A DNA stretch of 64,000 bases. Source: Eopsaltria australis (Eukaryota > Chordata > Aves > Passeriformes > Petroicidae). How positions within the stretch are numbered: the stretch's first letter is position 1; every line of letters starts with the position of its first letter. The position numbers were made by a program, and so were the translations under genes. The notes beneath the pieces are model-generated. The model worked only from the letters and a program-made list of their open reading frames with translations. It was not told the origin of the DNA and did not search any database. The stretch spans positions 514,278 through 578,277 of the forward strand of contig JAVTVJ010001130.1 of assembly GCA_034509425.1 (NCBI GenBank), given 5' to 3'. Shown one piece after another: positions 10,996 to 35,706 of this stretch.

Positions 10996-13900
10996 CACAG
11001 AAGCTGTTCGTCAGGGGCTCTAGCTTCTTGCTTTCTCTTCTTCACAGTTTCTGACTTGCCCAGCCTGTGGAACAAGACGCCGGTGTCAGGTCCGAGCTGC
11101 CTCCCCTCGAAGGGACATGGCTTTCCCTCATAGCGTGCCAGGAAGGTCAGACACGAGAGACCCCTCTCTGCTGGGCCAACAGCCAGGCGGGACAGCAGCC
11201 TGTCTGCCGTGTGCGGGACCACGGGCTGCAGGAGCGTGCCGTACACGCGCAGGCACTCCAGCGTGACGTGCAGGATGGTGTCCAGCCACAGCTGCTCCGC
11301 ACCATCCCTGCGGTCAAGCTTCCAAGGCCTGTGTCTCTGGAAGAAGCCGTTGGTCAGCCTCACACACTGGGCAATGCATTCTAAAGCCTTGTAGATCTGG
11401 AAGCCTTCGAAATAAGCGTCCACCTGCGCAGGCAGCGAGGCCACTGCCGCCACGAGCTCATAGTCCTCAGCACACGCCCTGCCCGTGCCTTTTGCCTCCC
11501 TGGAATCCAGGACCTTTGGGAAACAGGGCTCTGAGAAGCAGGGGTAGGTGTTGCTGGGGTTAATGCTGGGGGCAGTGGAGCGATTCAGCAGCCCCCCGAG
11601 CGCATCTGCCAGCTCCGAGTTCACCAACTTCACCACCTTCTCGTCGTAGTAGTCACAATCCCGCTCCGGGACGCCCTGCCGCAGCAGGAAGTACCGGAAC
11701 CCGTCCACGCCGTACTGCCCCACGCACACGCCAGGCTCCACCACGTTGCCCAGGCTCTTGGACATCTTCTGGCCCCGCACGGTCCAGTGGGAGTGCACCA
11801 GGATGCGCTCGGGGGGCTCCAGCCCCGCCGCCAGCAGCAGCGCCGGCCAGTACAGCGCGTGGAACTTGAGGATGTCCTTGCCCACGACGTGGTGCGCGGC
11901 CGGCCACCACGCGCCGTGGCTCTCGGGGTACCCCACCACGCTCAGGTAGTTCACCAGGGCGTCCACCCAGACGTAGATGGTCTGTGTGGGGTCACTGGGC
12001 ACGGGGATGCCCCACTGCAGCCGGCTTCGCTCGCGGGACACCGACAAGTCCGGCAAGTCCTCGTCCAGCCAGCGGAGCACGCGCTGGTAGAAAGGGTCCG
12101 GAAAAATGGCACGTGGGTTGTCCCGGAGCCAGCTTTGCAAGGGATCCCGGAATGCTGAGAGCCTGAACATGTAATTCTCCTCCTTGGTCCAGTGCACCTG
12201 GGACAGCAGAAGAAGAAAGGGTTATGGCCCCAGGAACAGGCTGACAATTTGCACACACCATTCTCAGCATGGAGGCTGTCACACGCTGCCTGTCTGAGTG
12301 TCCTCCCATGCCATGGGAAGCTCTCAGCATCTTTCCATGACTCGTAGGAACCTTCTAACCCAAGACACTGCCTCCTTTGGATCCCCAGGAACACACCTGA
12401 GGACTCAGGCACCTGGGATGGTTCAGCATCCTGCTTCTAAAAGCATGTGTGTAACCCTGGGAAGGAACACCTTTCCATCTGCCAGGTTGACGTGACACCA
12501 GAAAGGAGTTAGGGAGAAGAGAACACACCTTCTTAACAACATCATTTTGCAGTAATAGTGGAAAATCACAAGAAGACAAAATGACATTGTAATTCCTGCC
12601 CTACTCCTGGTGCCTGCCTTTGCTCTCCTGGGGCCGCACTCCTCTTTTCCCTCAGTTTATGCTTTAATGCATCGCAGTCACTAACTTTGTTTGCTTACAG
12701 CACTGACAGCACTTCTCCCCCACAGTTAAATCCATTAAATGACACATTTAGCTAAACCAGTGAAAACTTGGTGGGTGGATGTGGTACGAGTGAGCTGTGT
12801 AAGGCACTCAGGGATCCACGGCTGGGTCAGCAATCTTGCAGTGCACAAGGAAGACCTGAAGAGCATCATCCAAAGACAAGCTTCACATCCTCACCCCCAG
12901 GCTCCACCGGATGCCAGAACCCACTCACTCACCAGAAGCCTGGGGTTTATGGCATGTGCAAACTCCCCCTTTTCCTTCACAAAGCTCCCAGGGAACGAAC
13001 TGCCCAACTGCTTCCTTCAGGCTGGAGATCCCATCCCTTCCCACCATGCTGCAAGAGCTTCTCTGCTCCATGCACGCTCCTGGCTCCTTGGACAGATCAA
13101 CACACTGGCAAAGACAGGAACCATTCTCAGGGTACACTTGATTTTGAAGTCTGCTGACTGTTTCAGGTCTAAAGAATTATTTCTTTACCTGGAAATTTAT
13201 CTTTTCCCTAATTATCTTAGTGCTTTCTCAAGAGTTACTATTTGCCAATACAGCCCTTTCTGCGTGGACCAACACTCGCACATCCCAGCCTTGTACAAAT
13301 ACCACAAGAGCAGAACCTGTGCTGAGCTCTGAGCAGGATTATCTGTAGCTGCTGGATTAAATAAGGTAACTCCACACCTTCCAGAAAACGGTGGCAGAGA
13401 GATGCTCGGGCAGGTACCACACTCCTGGGCATGCCCATCCAGGCTGACCACAGGCAGGTGATGTGCCGTGCTTTAGGCAGGGGCAAAACCCATTTAAGAG
13501 ATGGGTAAGTGTTCAGAGGCCAAACTGAACTGTCTCACAAAACAGGTCTGGAACTCTGAACCCCCAAGGAACCCCTCAGTTATATACATCCTTATCCTCC
13601 TGTTCAGCTAGCTTCTCTCATCACTCCTGGAGAACACCATTCCAGGCCAGCAGCCTGTGGACCCAGCAGGGGCTGAATCCTTCCCTTGGCATGTAGCTGT
13701 GATGTGAACCTCCAGCTGGGGTCTGGCAGCTCTCCCTGGGCTCCCCACTCACCACTGTAACACAGAGAATCACAGAATCCCAGGATGATTTGGGTGGGGA
13801 GGGACCTCAAAGCCCATCTTGTTCCATTCCCTGCCATGGGAGGGACACCTTCCACCATCCCAGGTGGCTCCCAGCCCTGTCCAACCTGGCCTTGGACACT

Positions 13901-15398
13901 TCCAGGGATCCAGGGGCTCCCCACCCTCACAGAGAGGAATTTCTGCCCAATATCCCATCTCTCCCTGTCACTTTGAATCCATTCCCCCTTGTTCTGTCAC
14001 TCCACACCCTTGTTAACAGCATCTCTTCATCCTCCTCACTGCTTCCCTTCAGGTCGGGAAGGATAAGTAAGACACCCCAAAGCTTCTCTTCTCCAGACTG
14101 AACAATCCCAATTCTTTTAGCCTTTCCTCACAGCAGAGCTGCTCCATCCCTCTGATCATCTTGGTGGCCATCTCCAGACTTGCTCCAACAGCTCCATGTC
14201 CTTCCTGTGCTGGGACCGCAGGGCTGGAGGCAGCTCTGCAGGTGGGGTCTCACCTGAGCGGGGCAGAGGGGCTGAATCCCCCCATTCCTGCTGCCCACAC
14301 TGCGGGATCAGCCCAGCACACAGGGGGTTTCTGACAGGTGACTTATTTGAAATACAAGTGAGTCTCAGCCAACACAAACGAACAAAAGGCATGGGGAAGC
14401 ATTAAACACTCCAAATGTGGCCAGAGCAGAGCGGCAGGTGAGCGCCCAGGGCTCCTGCAGCGCGGTTACCTCGTGGCCGGTCTCCAAGGACACCTTGCAG
14501 AGGCGGCCCTGGGCATCCCTGCGCTCTGCCAGCTGGCTCTCGGGCACGAAGCTCTCCTCGGGCGTGCAGTACCAGCCCTCGTAGGAGCCCTTGTAGAGCA
14601 TCCCTCCATCGCGCAGGGCCCCCCAGAAGCGCCTCACGGCCCGCTGGTGCCGGGGCTCGCTGGTGCGAATGAAGTCGGTGTAGGCGACGCCGGCCTGGCT
14701 CAGGGCCCGGCGGAACAGCCCCGACACCCGCTCGCAGAGCTCCGCCGGCGACGTCCCCGCCGCGGCCGCGGCCTGCTGGACCTTCAGCCCGTGCTCGTCG
14801 GTGCCTGAAACGGAGAGAGGCCGGGGGCCGTGGGCAGAGGCCGGAGCCCGCAGCCCCGCGGGGACACAGGGGCCCGGGGACACGGGGGGGTTCAGCCCCG
14901 AGGAGGGGGCTCAGCCCCGGGGAGAGGGCTCAGCCCCAGCAGAAGGGCTCATCCCCGGGGGAGGGGGCGCGGGCCGGGGCCTCGCTGACCCGTGCAGAGC
15001 CGGGCCGGGCCGGCGGCGCGCAGGCGGCGGTGGCGGAGCAGCGCGTCGGCCAGCAGCGCCGAGTACAGGTGCCCGATGTGCGGCGGCCCGTTCGCGTAGA
15101 AGATGGGGGTGGAGAGCAGCAGGCGGCGGCCGGTGCCGGTGCCGGTGCCGGTGCCGGTGGCGGTGGCGGTGGCGGTGCCGGTGCCGGTGCTGGTGGCGGT
15201 GCCAGTGCCGGTGCCGGTGGCGGTGCCGGTGCCGCTGCGGGTGCCGGTGCCGGTGCCGCTGCCGGTGCCGGTGCGGGTGCCGGTGGCGGTGCCGGTGCCG
15301 CTGCGGGTGCCGGTGCCGGTGCCGGTGGCGGTGCCGGTGCCGGTGGCGGCGGCGGCGCGGCGCGGCGGGCGCGGGAGGCGGCGGGGCGGCCGCCACAT
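10995..15398 (-). CDS. MARS2: MARS2, mitochondrial methionyl-tRNA synthetase
   Basis: Class I aminoacyl-tRNA synthetase that charges mitochondrial tRNA-Met in the matrix. Three coding exons: 15398-14990, 14804-14470 and 12197-10995; 1,947 nt, 648 residues. The N-terminus [18 protein letters not shown] looks like a matrix-targeting peptide. It is followed by about 71 Thr/Gly-rich residues encoded by a hexanucleotide array, then [20 protein letters not shown] with the HIGH motif. Exon 2 begins in [11 protein letters not shown]. Exon 3 begins [14 protein letters not shown], contains [14 protein letters not shown] and the KMSKS loop [12 protein letters not shown], and ends [14 protein letters not shown]. 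The human gene is a single exon on chromosome 2 and about 590 residues; the excess here is the repeat. The start at 15398 has a purine at -3, and no other in-frame ATG lies before HIGH. Intron 2 (12198-14469) holds a CR1 copy. Confidence 0.93.
13757..14215 (-). mobile_element. CR1 LINE 3' fragment
   Basis: Opens with gaatcacagaatcccaggat and gggacctcaaagcccatc and continues through the long inverted 3' part (ccttggacacttccagggat). In MARS2 intron 2. Confidence 0.9.
15132..15344. repeat. GGTGCC/GGTGGC hexanucleotide array inside MARS2 exon 1
   Basis: About 35 units of ggtgcc with ggtggc and gctgcg variants. On the minus strand in the MARS2 frame it encodes Thr-Gly and Ala-Thr-Gly runs with single Arg-Ser interruptions. 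All six frames stay open because the unit is a multiple of three with no stop triplet. Confidence 0.95.
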
Positions 15399-15515
15399 GC
15401 CGGTAGCGGCGGCGGCAGCGGCACCATCGATGCGCCGGAAGCGGCGGCAGGCGCGTGCGCGGCGGGGCCGGGCCGGGCCGGCGGGGCCGCGACCGAGCGA
15501 CCGGCGACCGGCGAC
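15399..15515. promoter_or_regulatory. Bidirectional CpG promoter shared by MARS2 and AIFM1
   Basis: Only 117 bp separate the two start codons, which point away from each other. The gap is extremely GC-rich, with no TATA box. It contains an ETS/GABP-type core ccggaag (15435-15441) and an NRF1-like gcgcgtgcgc (15451-15460), both typical of promoters of nuclear-encoded mitochondrial genes. Factor binding is inferred. Confidence 0.7.
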
Positions 15516-30739
<15,224 letters not shown>

Positions 30740-30857
30740 ACTCCACAGCAGGAACACCCAGAGGGAGTGGGCTGCTGGCTCTGTGCACCCCTGCACCTCG
30801 GGCAGCTTCTGGGAGCACTTGGGAATATTCCACTCACCCGAGCCCAGTGTTTGCACC

Positions 30858-30863
30858 AATAAA
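30858..30863 (+). terminator. AIFM1 polyadenylation signal
   Basis: AATAAA 118 nt after the AIFM1 stop codon, followed by a T-rich stretch (ttgttctaatctgctcc). Confidence 0.85.
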
Positions 30864-31598
30864 GTCAGATTGTTCTAATCTGCTCCTTCCTGCTCCGCTG
30901 CCTGCCTGCTGAGGAAAGGGGAACGTGCTGCCCACTGGGCTCAGCTTTCCCTTGTGTCAGCCTTGGAGAAGCCTGCAGAACTCCCTCTTTCATCACAGGA
31001 GTTCCCCCTGGGGAGCCTGCAGGCTCTCTGCCCGTTCTCCAGCCTGTTGAAACAGACTCGACTTGGGGAAATCAATGACCAGTCAAAATCAGAGCAGGAT
31101 GATGAGAAGTAAAATAAATCTTAAAAACACCTTCCCCCCCACCCTTTCCTTCCTGGGCTCTCCATCCTCCTTCCCATTGTCACAGGGGAATGAGAGCCAT
31201 GGTCAGCTCATCACACGTTGTTTCTGTCCCTGCTTGGGGAGAGGGTCCCAGTCCTTTCCCTGCTCCAGCACGGGGTCCCTGCCACGGGTGCCAGTGCTTC
31301 CCAGCATGAGTCCTTCCCATGGGCTGCAGTTCAGTCTCACCCCCGAGGTGTCACCACCATCTGTGCTGGGCTCAGCCTTGGCCAGCAGTGGGTGCATCCT
31401 GGAGCCAGTGGCACTGGCTCTGCCAGACACGGGGGAAGGTTCTGGCAACCTCTCACAGAAGCCACCCCTGAAGCCCCCTCACTGCCAAAGCCTGGCCGTG
31501 AAAACCCCACACACCTGACAACGGCCCCGTGGTGACACTGCAGGGCCTCCAGACACCAAGGGGCCATTGTGACACAGCAGGGCCACATCCAGCCTGGG

Positions 31599-31612
31599 GA
31601 GCATTTAAGGAG
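31599..31612 (+). promoter_or_regulatory. Possible TATA-like element of the repeat-protein gene
   Basis: gagcatttaaggag lies about 85 bp upstream of the preferred ATG at 31691, a distance compatible with a short 5' UTR. Weak motif; position is the main argument. The interval 30870-31590 shows no other feature. Confidence 0.3.
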
Positions 31613-31690
31613 CCCCTGCGGGTACCCGCTCAAGCAGAACACCTTGCTCAGGAAGCAGCAGCTTCCCAGGACACCTGGGGAAAAGGAGCC

Positions 31691-33646
31691 ATGGAGGAGC
31701 AGAACTCCAGCCCCCAGAGCCCCAAGGAGAGGCACCAGATGAGAGATGGAGGGAGAGGCCAACGCGAGGATGGCACCAGGTGCATCAACACCCTGCCCAG
31801 GCAGCTGCCTCCATCCCACACCTCTTCCTCCTCCCGCCCAGAGCTGCGGCAGCTTCAGGGCAGCCAGAGCCGGTCCCTGCATCGGCTGACATCAGCCCGG
31901 AGCATCCAGAGCCGGTCCCTGCATCGGCTGACATCGCCCCGCAGCATCCAGAGCCGGTCCCTGCATCGGCTGACATCGCCCCGCAGCACCCAGGGAAACC
32001 AAATCACCCAGAGCCGGTCCCTGCACCGGCTGACATCAGCCCGGAGCATCCAGAGCCGGTCCCTGTCCCGGCTGACATCGCCCCGCAGCACCCAGGGAAG
32101 CCAGATCACCCAGAGCCGTTCCATGCACCGCCTGCCATCGCCCCGCAGCACCGAGGGCACCCAGAGCCGGTCCCTGCACCGGCTGACATTGCCCCGCAGC
32201 ACCCAGGGAAGCCAGATCACCCAGAGCCGGTCCCTGCACCGGCTGACATTGCCCCGCAGCACCCAGGGAAATCAGAGTCGATCCATGCACCGGCTGCCAT
32301 CGCCCCGCAGCACCGAGGGCAGCCAGGCCCGGTCCCTGTCCCGGCTGACATTGGCTCGCAGCACCGATGGCCGGTCCCGTCACCGGCTGCCATCGCCCCG
32401 AGGAACGCAGGACCGATCCGTGTCCCGGCTGACAACTCCCCGAGGAACCCAGGACCGATCCGTGTCCCGGCTGACAGCGCCCCGCAGCACCCGGGGCACC
32501 CAGGACCGGTCCCTGTCCCGGCTGCCATCACCGGTCAGCACCGAGGGCCAGTCCCTGTCCTGGCTGACATCGCTCCGCAGCACCGAGAGCAGCCAGGGCC
32601 GGTCCCAGCACCGGCTGACAGCGCCCCGGGGCAGCCAGGGCCGGTCCCAGCACCGGCTGACAGCGCCCCAGGGCACCCAGGGCCGGTCCCAGCACCGGCT
32701 GACAGCGCCCTGCAGCGCCCTGAGCTCCACAGACACCGAGAGCCGCCTCAGCCCGGACGAGGGGGCTCGGGAAGAAGGCCCGCAGGGACGCAGGTCCCGC
32801 TCTGGTGGTTCCTCGAAGCCGGCCATCCCGGCCATCCCGGCCATCCCGGCCATCCCTGCCAGCCCGGCCGTCCCGACCATCCCGGCCATCCCGGCCAGCC
32901 CGGCCAGCCCGGCCATCCCGGCCAGCCCGGCCAGCCCGGCCGGCCGAGCCGCAGCCCGTGGCCAGCACCGGCCCGTGAGGAGCCGCCGGGCCTGCAGCGG
33001 CCCAGCGGGGCCGGAATCGGTGAGGGCCGAGCAGAGGCGGCCGGGCAAGGCCTCCCCTGCAGGCACAGCAGCTCCTGCTGCTGCTGGGGAAAGCCAGGTA
33101 AATCCCCCTCTCTCCTTGCAGGCCTCCAAGAGGAAACCATCCCCTTACCCGCAGAGAGAGGCCTCTCACCGTGTGGAGCAGGAAAGCCAGACCGAGCCCT
33201 GGGCACAAGAGGCGGATCCTGCGGTTCGATACGCCGAGCAGGAGACACAGACAGATACTGTGGCAGAAGAGGAGGAAATCTCAGCTGCTCCCATGGTTGA
33301 CCAGGGGACAGAGACTGAGACTCCAAGACAAAACGAGAATTCGGCTTCTCTTCAAATCAGTGATGAGGGGACACGAAGCAGGGCCCGCAGCTCTGCCCCG
33401 TCCGCAGGCCTTGCAGCCCTGGCTGGGCAGCAGCGTCCCTCCCTGCTCCGCAGGGCGCTCGGGTGCTCCGGCACGGCTGCACAGCCCGGGAAGGCTCCTC
33501 AAGCTGCCAGGGTCCTGTGGGACCCCAGGGACAGCCACTGCTCCAGGCGGCCACGGCGTCCTGAGCGCAGCACCCCAGAGAAGTGGGGATGGACGGCACT
33601 GCCGCCCTACTCCTGGCCGTGGATCATTGAGATGAGTCAGTTTTAA
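31691..33646 (+). CDS. Unrecognised single-exon gene, Ser/Arg/Leu tandem-repeat protein
   Basis: Open for 651 residues from ATG 31691 (context ggagccATGG, good Kozak); the frame is open back to an ATG at 31529. Residues about 1-58 are a polar leader (MEEQNSSPQSPKERHQ). Residues about 59-345 are some 18 units of 13-20 residues with consensus QSRSLHRLTSPRSTQG, some with an added NQIT or SQIT; every length change is a multiple of 3 nt. Next is a Pro-Ala-Ile/Ser run (about 376-418), a basic segment, then an acidic part with three related motifs, EQESQTEP, EQETQTDT and DQGTETET. The basic, Trp-rich C-terminus reads WGWTALPPYSWPWIIEM. AATAAA overlaps the stop. I recognise no family. It lies where ELF4 would be expected from human order, but shows no ETS domain. 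Expression is unproven; low-complexity noncoding DNA is the alternative. Confidence 0.55.
   Translation: MEEQNSSPQSPKERHQMRDGGRGQREDGTRCINTLPRQLPPSHTSSSSRPELRQLQGSQSRSLHRLTSARSIQSRSLHRLTSPRSIQSRSLHRLTSPRSTQGNQITQSRSLHRLTSARSIQSRSLSRLTSPRSTQGSQITQSRSMHRLPSPRSTEGTQSRSLHRLTLPRSTQGSQITQSRSLHRLTLPRSTQGNQSRSMHRLPSPRSTEGSQARSLSRLTLARSTDGRSRHRLPSPRGTQDRSVSRLTTPRGTQDRSVSRLTAPRSTRGTQDRSLSRLPSPVSTEGQSLSWLTSLRSTESSQGRSQHRLTAPRGSQGRSQHRLTAPQGTQGRSQHRLTAPCSALSSTDTESRLSPDEGAREEGPQGRRSRSGGSSKPAIPAIPAIPAIPASPAVPTIPAIPASPASPAIPASPASPAGRAAARGQHRPVRSRRACSGPAGPESVRAEQRRPGKASPAGTAAPAAAGESQVNPPLSLQASKRKPSPYPQREASHRVEQESQTEPWAQEADPAVRYAEQETQTDTVAEEEEISAAPMVDQGTETETPRQNENSASLQISDEGTRSRARSSAPSAGLAALAGQQRPSLLRRALGCSGTAAQPGKAPQAARVLWDPRDSHCSRRPRRPERSTPEKWGWTALPPYSWPWIIEMSQF
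31866..32715. repeat. Coding-type minisatellite, units of 42, 45, 51 or 60 bp
   Basis: Tandem units built on cagagccggtccctgcaccgg ctgacatcgccccgcagcacc, with an optional in-frame insert cagggaaaccaaatcac. Unit lengths differ by multiples of three. The left units are near-identical; those right of about 32340 are diverged. Confidence 0.9.
32819..32945. repeat. 9-bp repeat cggccatcc/cggccagcc
   Basis: About 14 units of nine bases, encoding Pro-Ala-Ile and Pro-Ala-Ser triplets in the frame of the surrounding repeat-protein gene. Confidence 0.9.
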
Positions 33647-33650
33647 TAAA
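33645..33650 (+). terminator. Polyadenylation signal overlapping the repeat-gene stop codon
   Basis: The end of the frame reads TTT TAA TAAA, so the AA of the TAA stop (33644-33646) starts AATAAA. Confidence 0.55.
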
Positions 33651-35706
33651 CGACTTCATTTCTCTAATCGTGCCCACCTGTGCCTGGTCCATCAGGAGAA
33701 AGTCGGCTGCAGGTAAGGCCCGTGCAGAGCAGGAGAGGCCCTGTGCTCCTCCAGCCAAGCAAAGCCTCAGCCTCTCCCAGGCTCCAGCTCCTCTGGTTCA
33801 CATCCCTGGGCTGGTGCTGATGGCCAGCCCTCAGCTGAACCCTCCCTCCCACCTGCTTCCAAGTGAACATTTCAGATCATAACTTTGGTGAGTTTTCCCT
33901 AAGGCTGCTCCTCCCTGCACCTCCTCAGGCTCCTCCCCGGTGTGGGGGTAGGAGCACCTGCATGAGCCCCTCTCCCGTTTTTTTCAGACCTGCCTTGACT
34001 GCTCCTGCAGCACTCTGGGGAGTTCCTCCTTGGCTGTGTGTGGGCACAGCTTTCCTCCTCCTAGTCCTGCCATTCCTGCTGCCCTTTCTAAGGAAACAAA
34101 TAGCAAAACTACAGCAGTGCCCCGAGCTCCCTCTGCTCCCACGGGTGTGAGTAAAGCCAGCCAGGGACGGGCTGGCAGCAGATCGGGCCATCCCCAGCAT
34201 CTGTGTTTGGGGATGGCTGGGCTTGGCTGCAGAGTTTCCAGCACCAGGGTCAGGCAGGAAGCTGGGAGGAGCAGTGGAGTCTCCCTGTTTTTCCAGCTGT
34301 GCAGACACATGTGCCCTGCAGGTCCCACGGGCCTCTTCCCCTCTCCCTTCCCCGAGCCCCAGACTCAGGCTGACACGCACGGAAATCTGCCTGGACACAG
34401 AAAAAAAGGCAGGAGCCAGGGAGCCTGATGCAGGTTTTTTCTGTACATCAGTGTTTTTGACACCACAGCCTGTTGCTGCATATAATAAAACAGAAATCAG
34501 AAAGAGCAACCAGAATACACACCCAAAGGCAAAAAACCCTCGGCTTAAAGAAGGTGCTGCCGGGCCCCCGGGGGAAGGCTGGCAGCGGGGCTCCAAGGGG
34601 GGGAAACGCCTGCCCTGGCTGGGGAGAAACACAACACAAAGAAAAAACGAACCAACAAAAAAAACCCACCCGAGGCTCCCGCTGCGGAGCGGGGAGAGCC
34701 AGAAATCCCCGATCGTCCCGACCTCAGTCCTGTTAGCACCTGTACAATAAAACTGTACCGGCCCCGAGGCGGAGCAGCCCGCCCGCACCCGCTCCCGCAC
34801 CGAGCGCCGCTCCCGGGACACCGGCGGGGCAAGGAGGGGCTCCCGGGACACCGGCGGGGCAAGGAGGGGCTCCCGGGACACCGGCGGGGCAAGGAGGGGC
34901 TCCCGGGACACCGGCGGGGCAAGGAGGGGCTCCCGGGACACCGGCGGGGCAAGGAGGGGCTCCAGCCGCGGGGACAGAGCCCGAGGCGGGGCACAAGCTG
35001 CCGAAGCGGGGGACGCGCTGGGGGCCGCGGGCTGCGCCTGCCCGGACAGCAGCCGCCGGGGACAGGGAGCAGCAGCACGAATGAGATGGAGGAAGGAGCC
35101 CGGGAGAGGATGGAGCGCTGGGGCTGGCTCCCGGCTGGGGCTGAGCGCTGGCAGCAGGAGCCGGCTCCAAAGCCAAGGGAAGGGGCTGTCCCCTGGCTTG
35201 TGGCCAGCGAGGGACGGGAACCCCTGGGCCCGGCTGGCCTCGGGGCACGCTGGAGAGGGGCGGGGGACCGCCTCATCCCACAGCCCGGAGCTCACCATCA
35301 CAGTGATACAGACTCAGCAAAAACAAAGAAATCATTACAAATTAAATACTAATTAAATAAATACTATGGAAGACATTGGGAGGGGGAGGGCAAACGGAGA
35401 GGCGCAGTTCCGTAGGGTCCGGTGGGGAGGGGCGGCGGCTCCCACCCCTCGCTGCCCCACGGAGGGGCTCCCATCACCCACCGGAGCGGGATGAGGCGGC
35501 GGCGGTGACAGCGACCGCCACCGCTCGCGGCCGAGGGACCTCGGGAAGTCCTTGGAGGCGAGGGTCCTCCCTCCCCAGCTGGCGGAGACCCTGAGGAGAG
35601 GAGGAGCGGCTGCTCAAAGACTCGGGTCCGTGCTGCTGGCGCTGAGAGAGCTGCTTCCCCTTGGTCCTTATTATTGCCTCGTGATGCCGGGAGTGGCCTG
35701 TCCCCG
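33651..35706. other. Probable BCORL1 3' UTR and intergenic sequence
   Basis: Begins after the repeat-protein gene and ends at the BCORL1 stop. I found no canonical AATAAA for the minus strand here, so the BCORL1 3' end cannot be placed. An A-rich patch at 34480-34670 and a GC-rich patch at 34750-35560 stand out. No conserved coding sequence seen; a 458-codon minus-strand open frame crosses it but is judged a shadow. Confidence 0.5.
34810..34965. repeat. 30-bp tandem repeat, five copies
   Basis: Five near-perfect units of ctcccgggacaccggcgggg caaggagggg, in the presumed BCORL1 3' UTR or just beyond it. Confidence 0.95.

Noticed and set aside
31855..32262. Minus-strand frame through the repeat gene (VSRCRDRLWVLRGD units)
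   Set aside because: Antisense shadow of the triplet-periodic minisatellite; it ends within the array, unlike the plus-strand frame.
33925..35301. Minus-strand open frame of 458 codons
   Set aside because: It crosses the 30-bp tandem repeat and GC-rich DNA in the presumed BCORL1 3' UTR. Other minus-strand frames here are also open, and nothing in the translation resembles a conserved domain.
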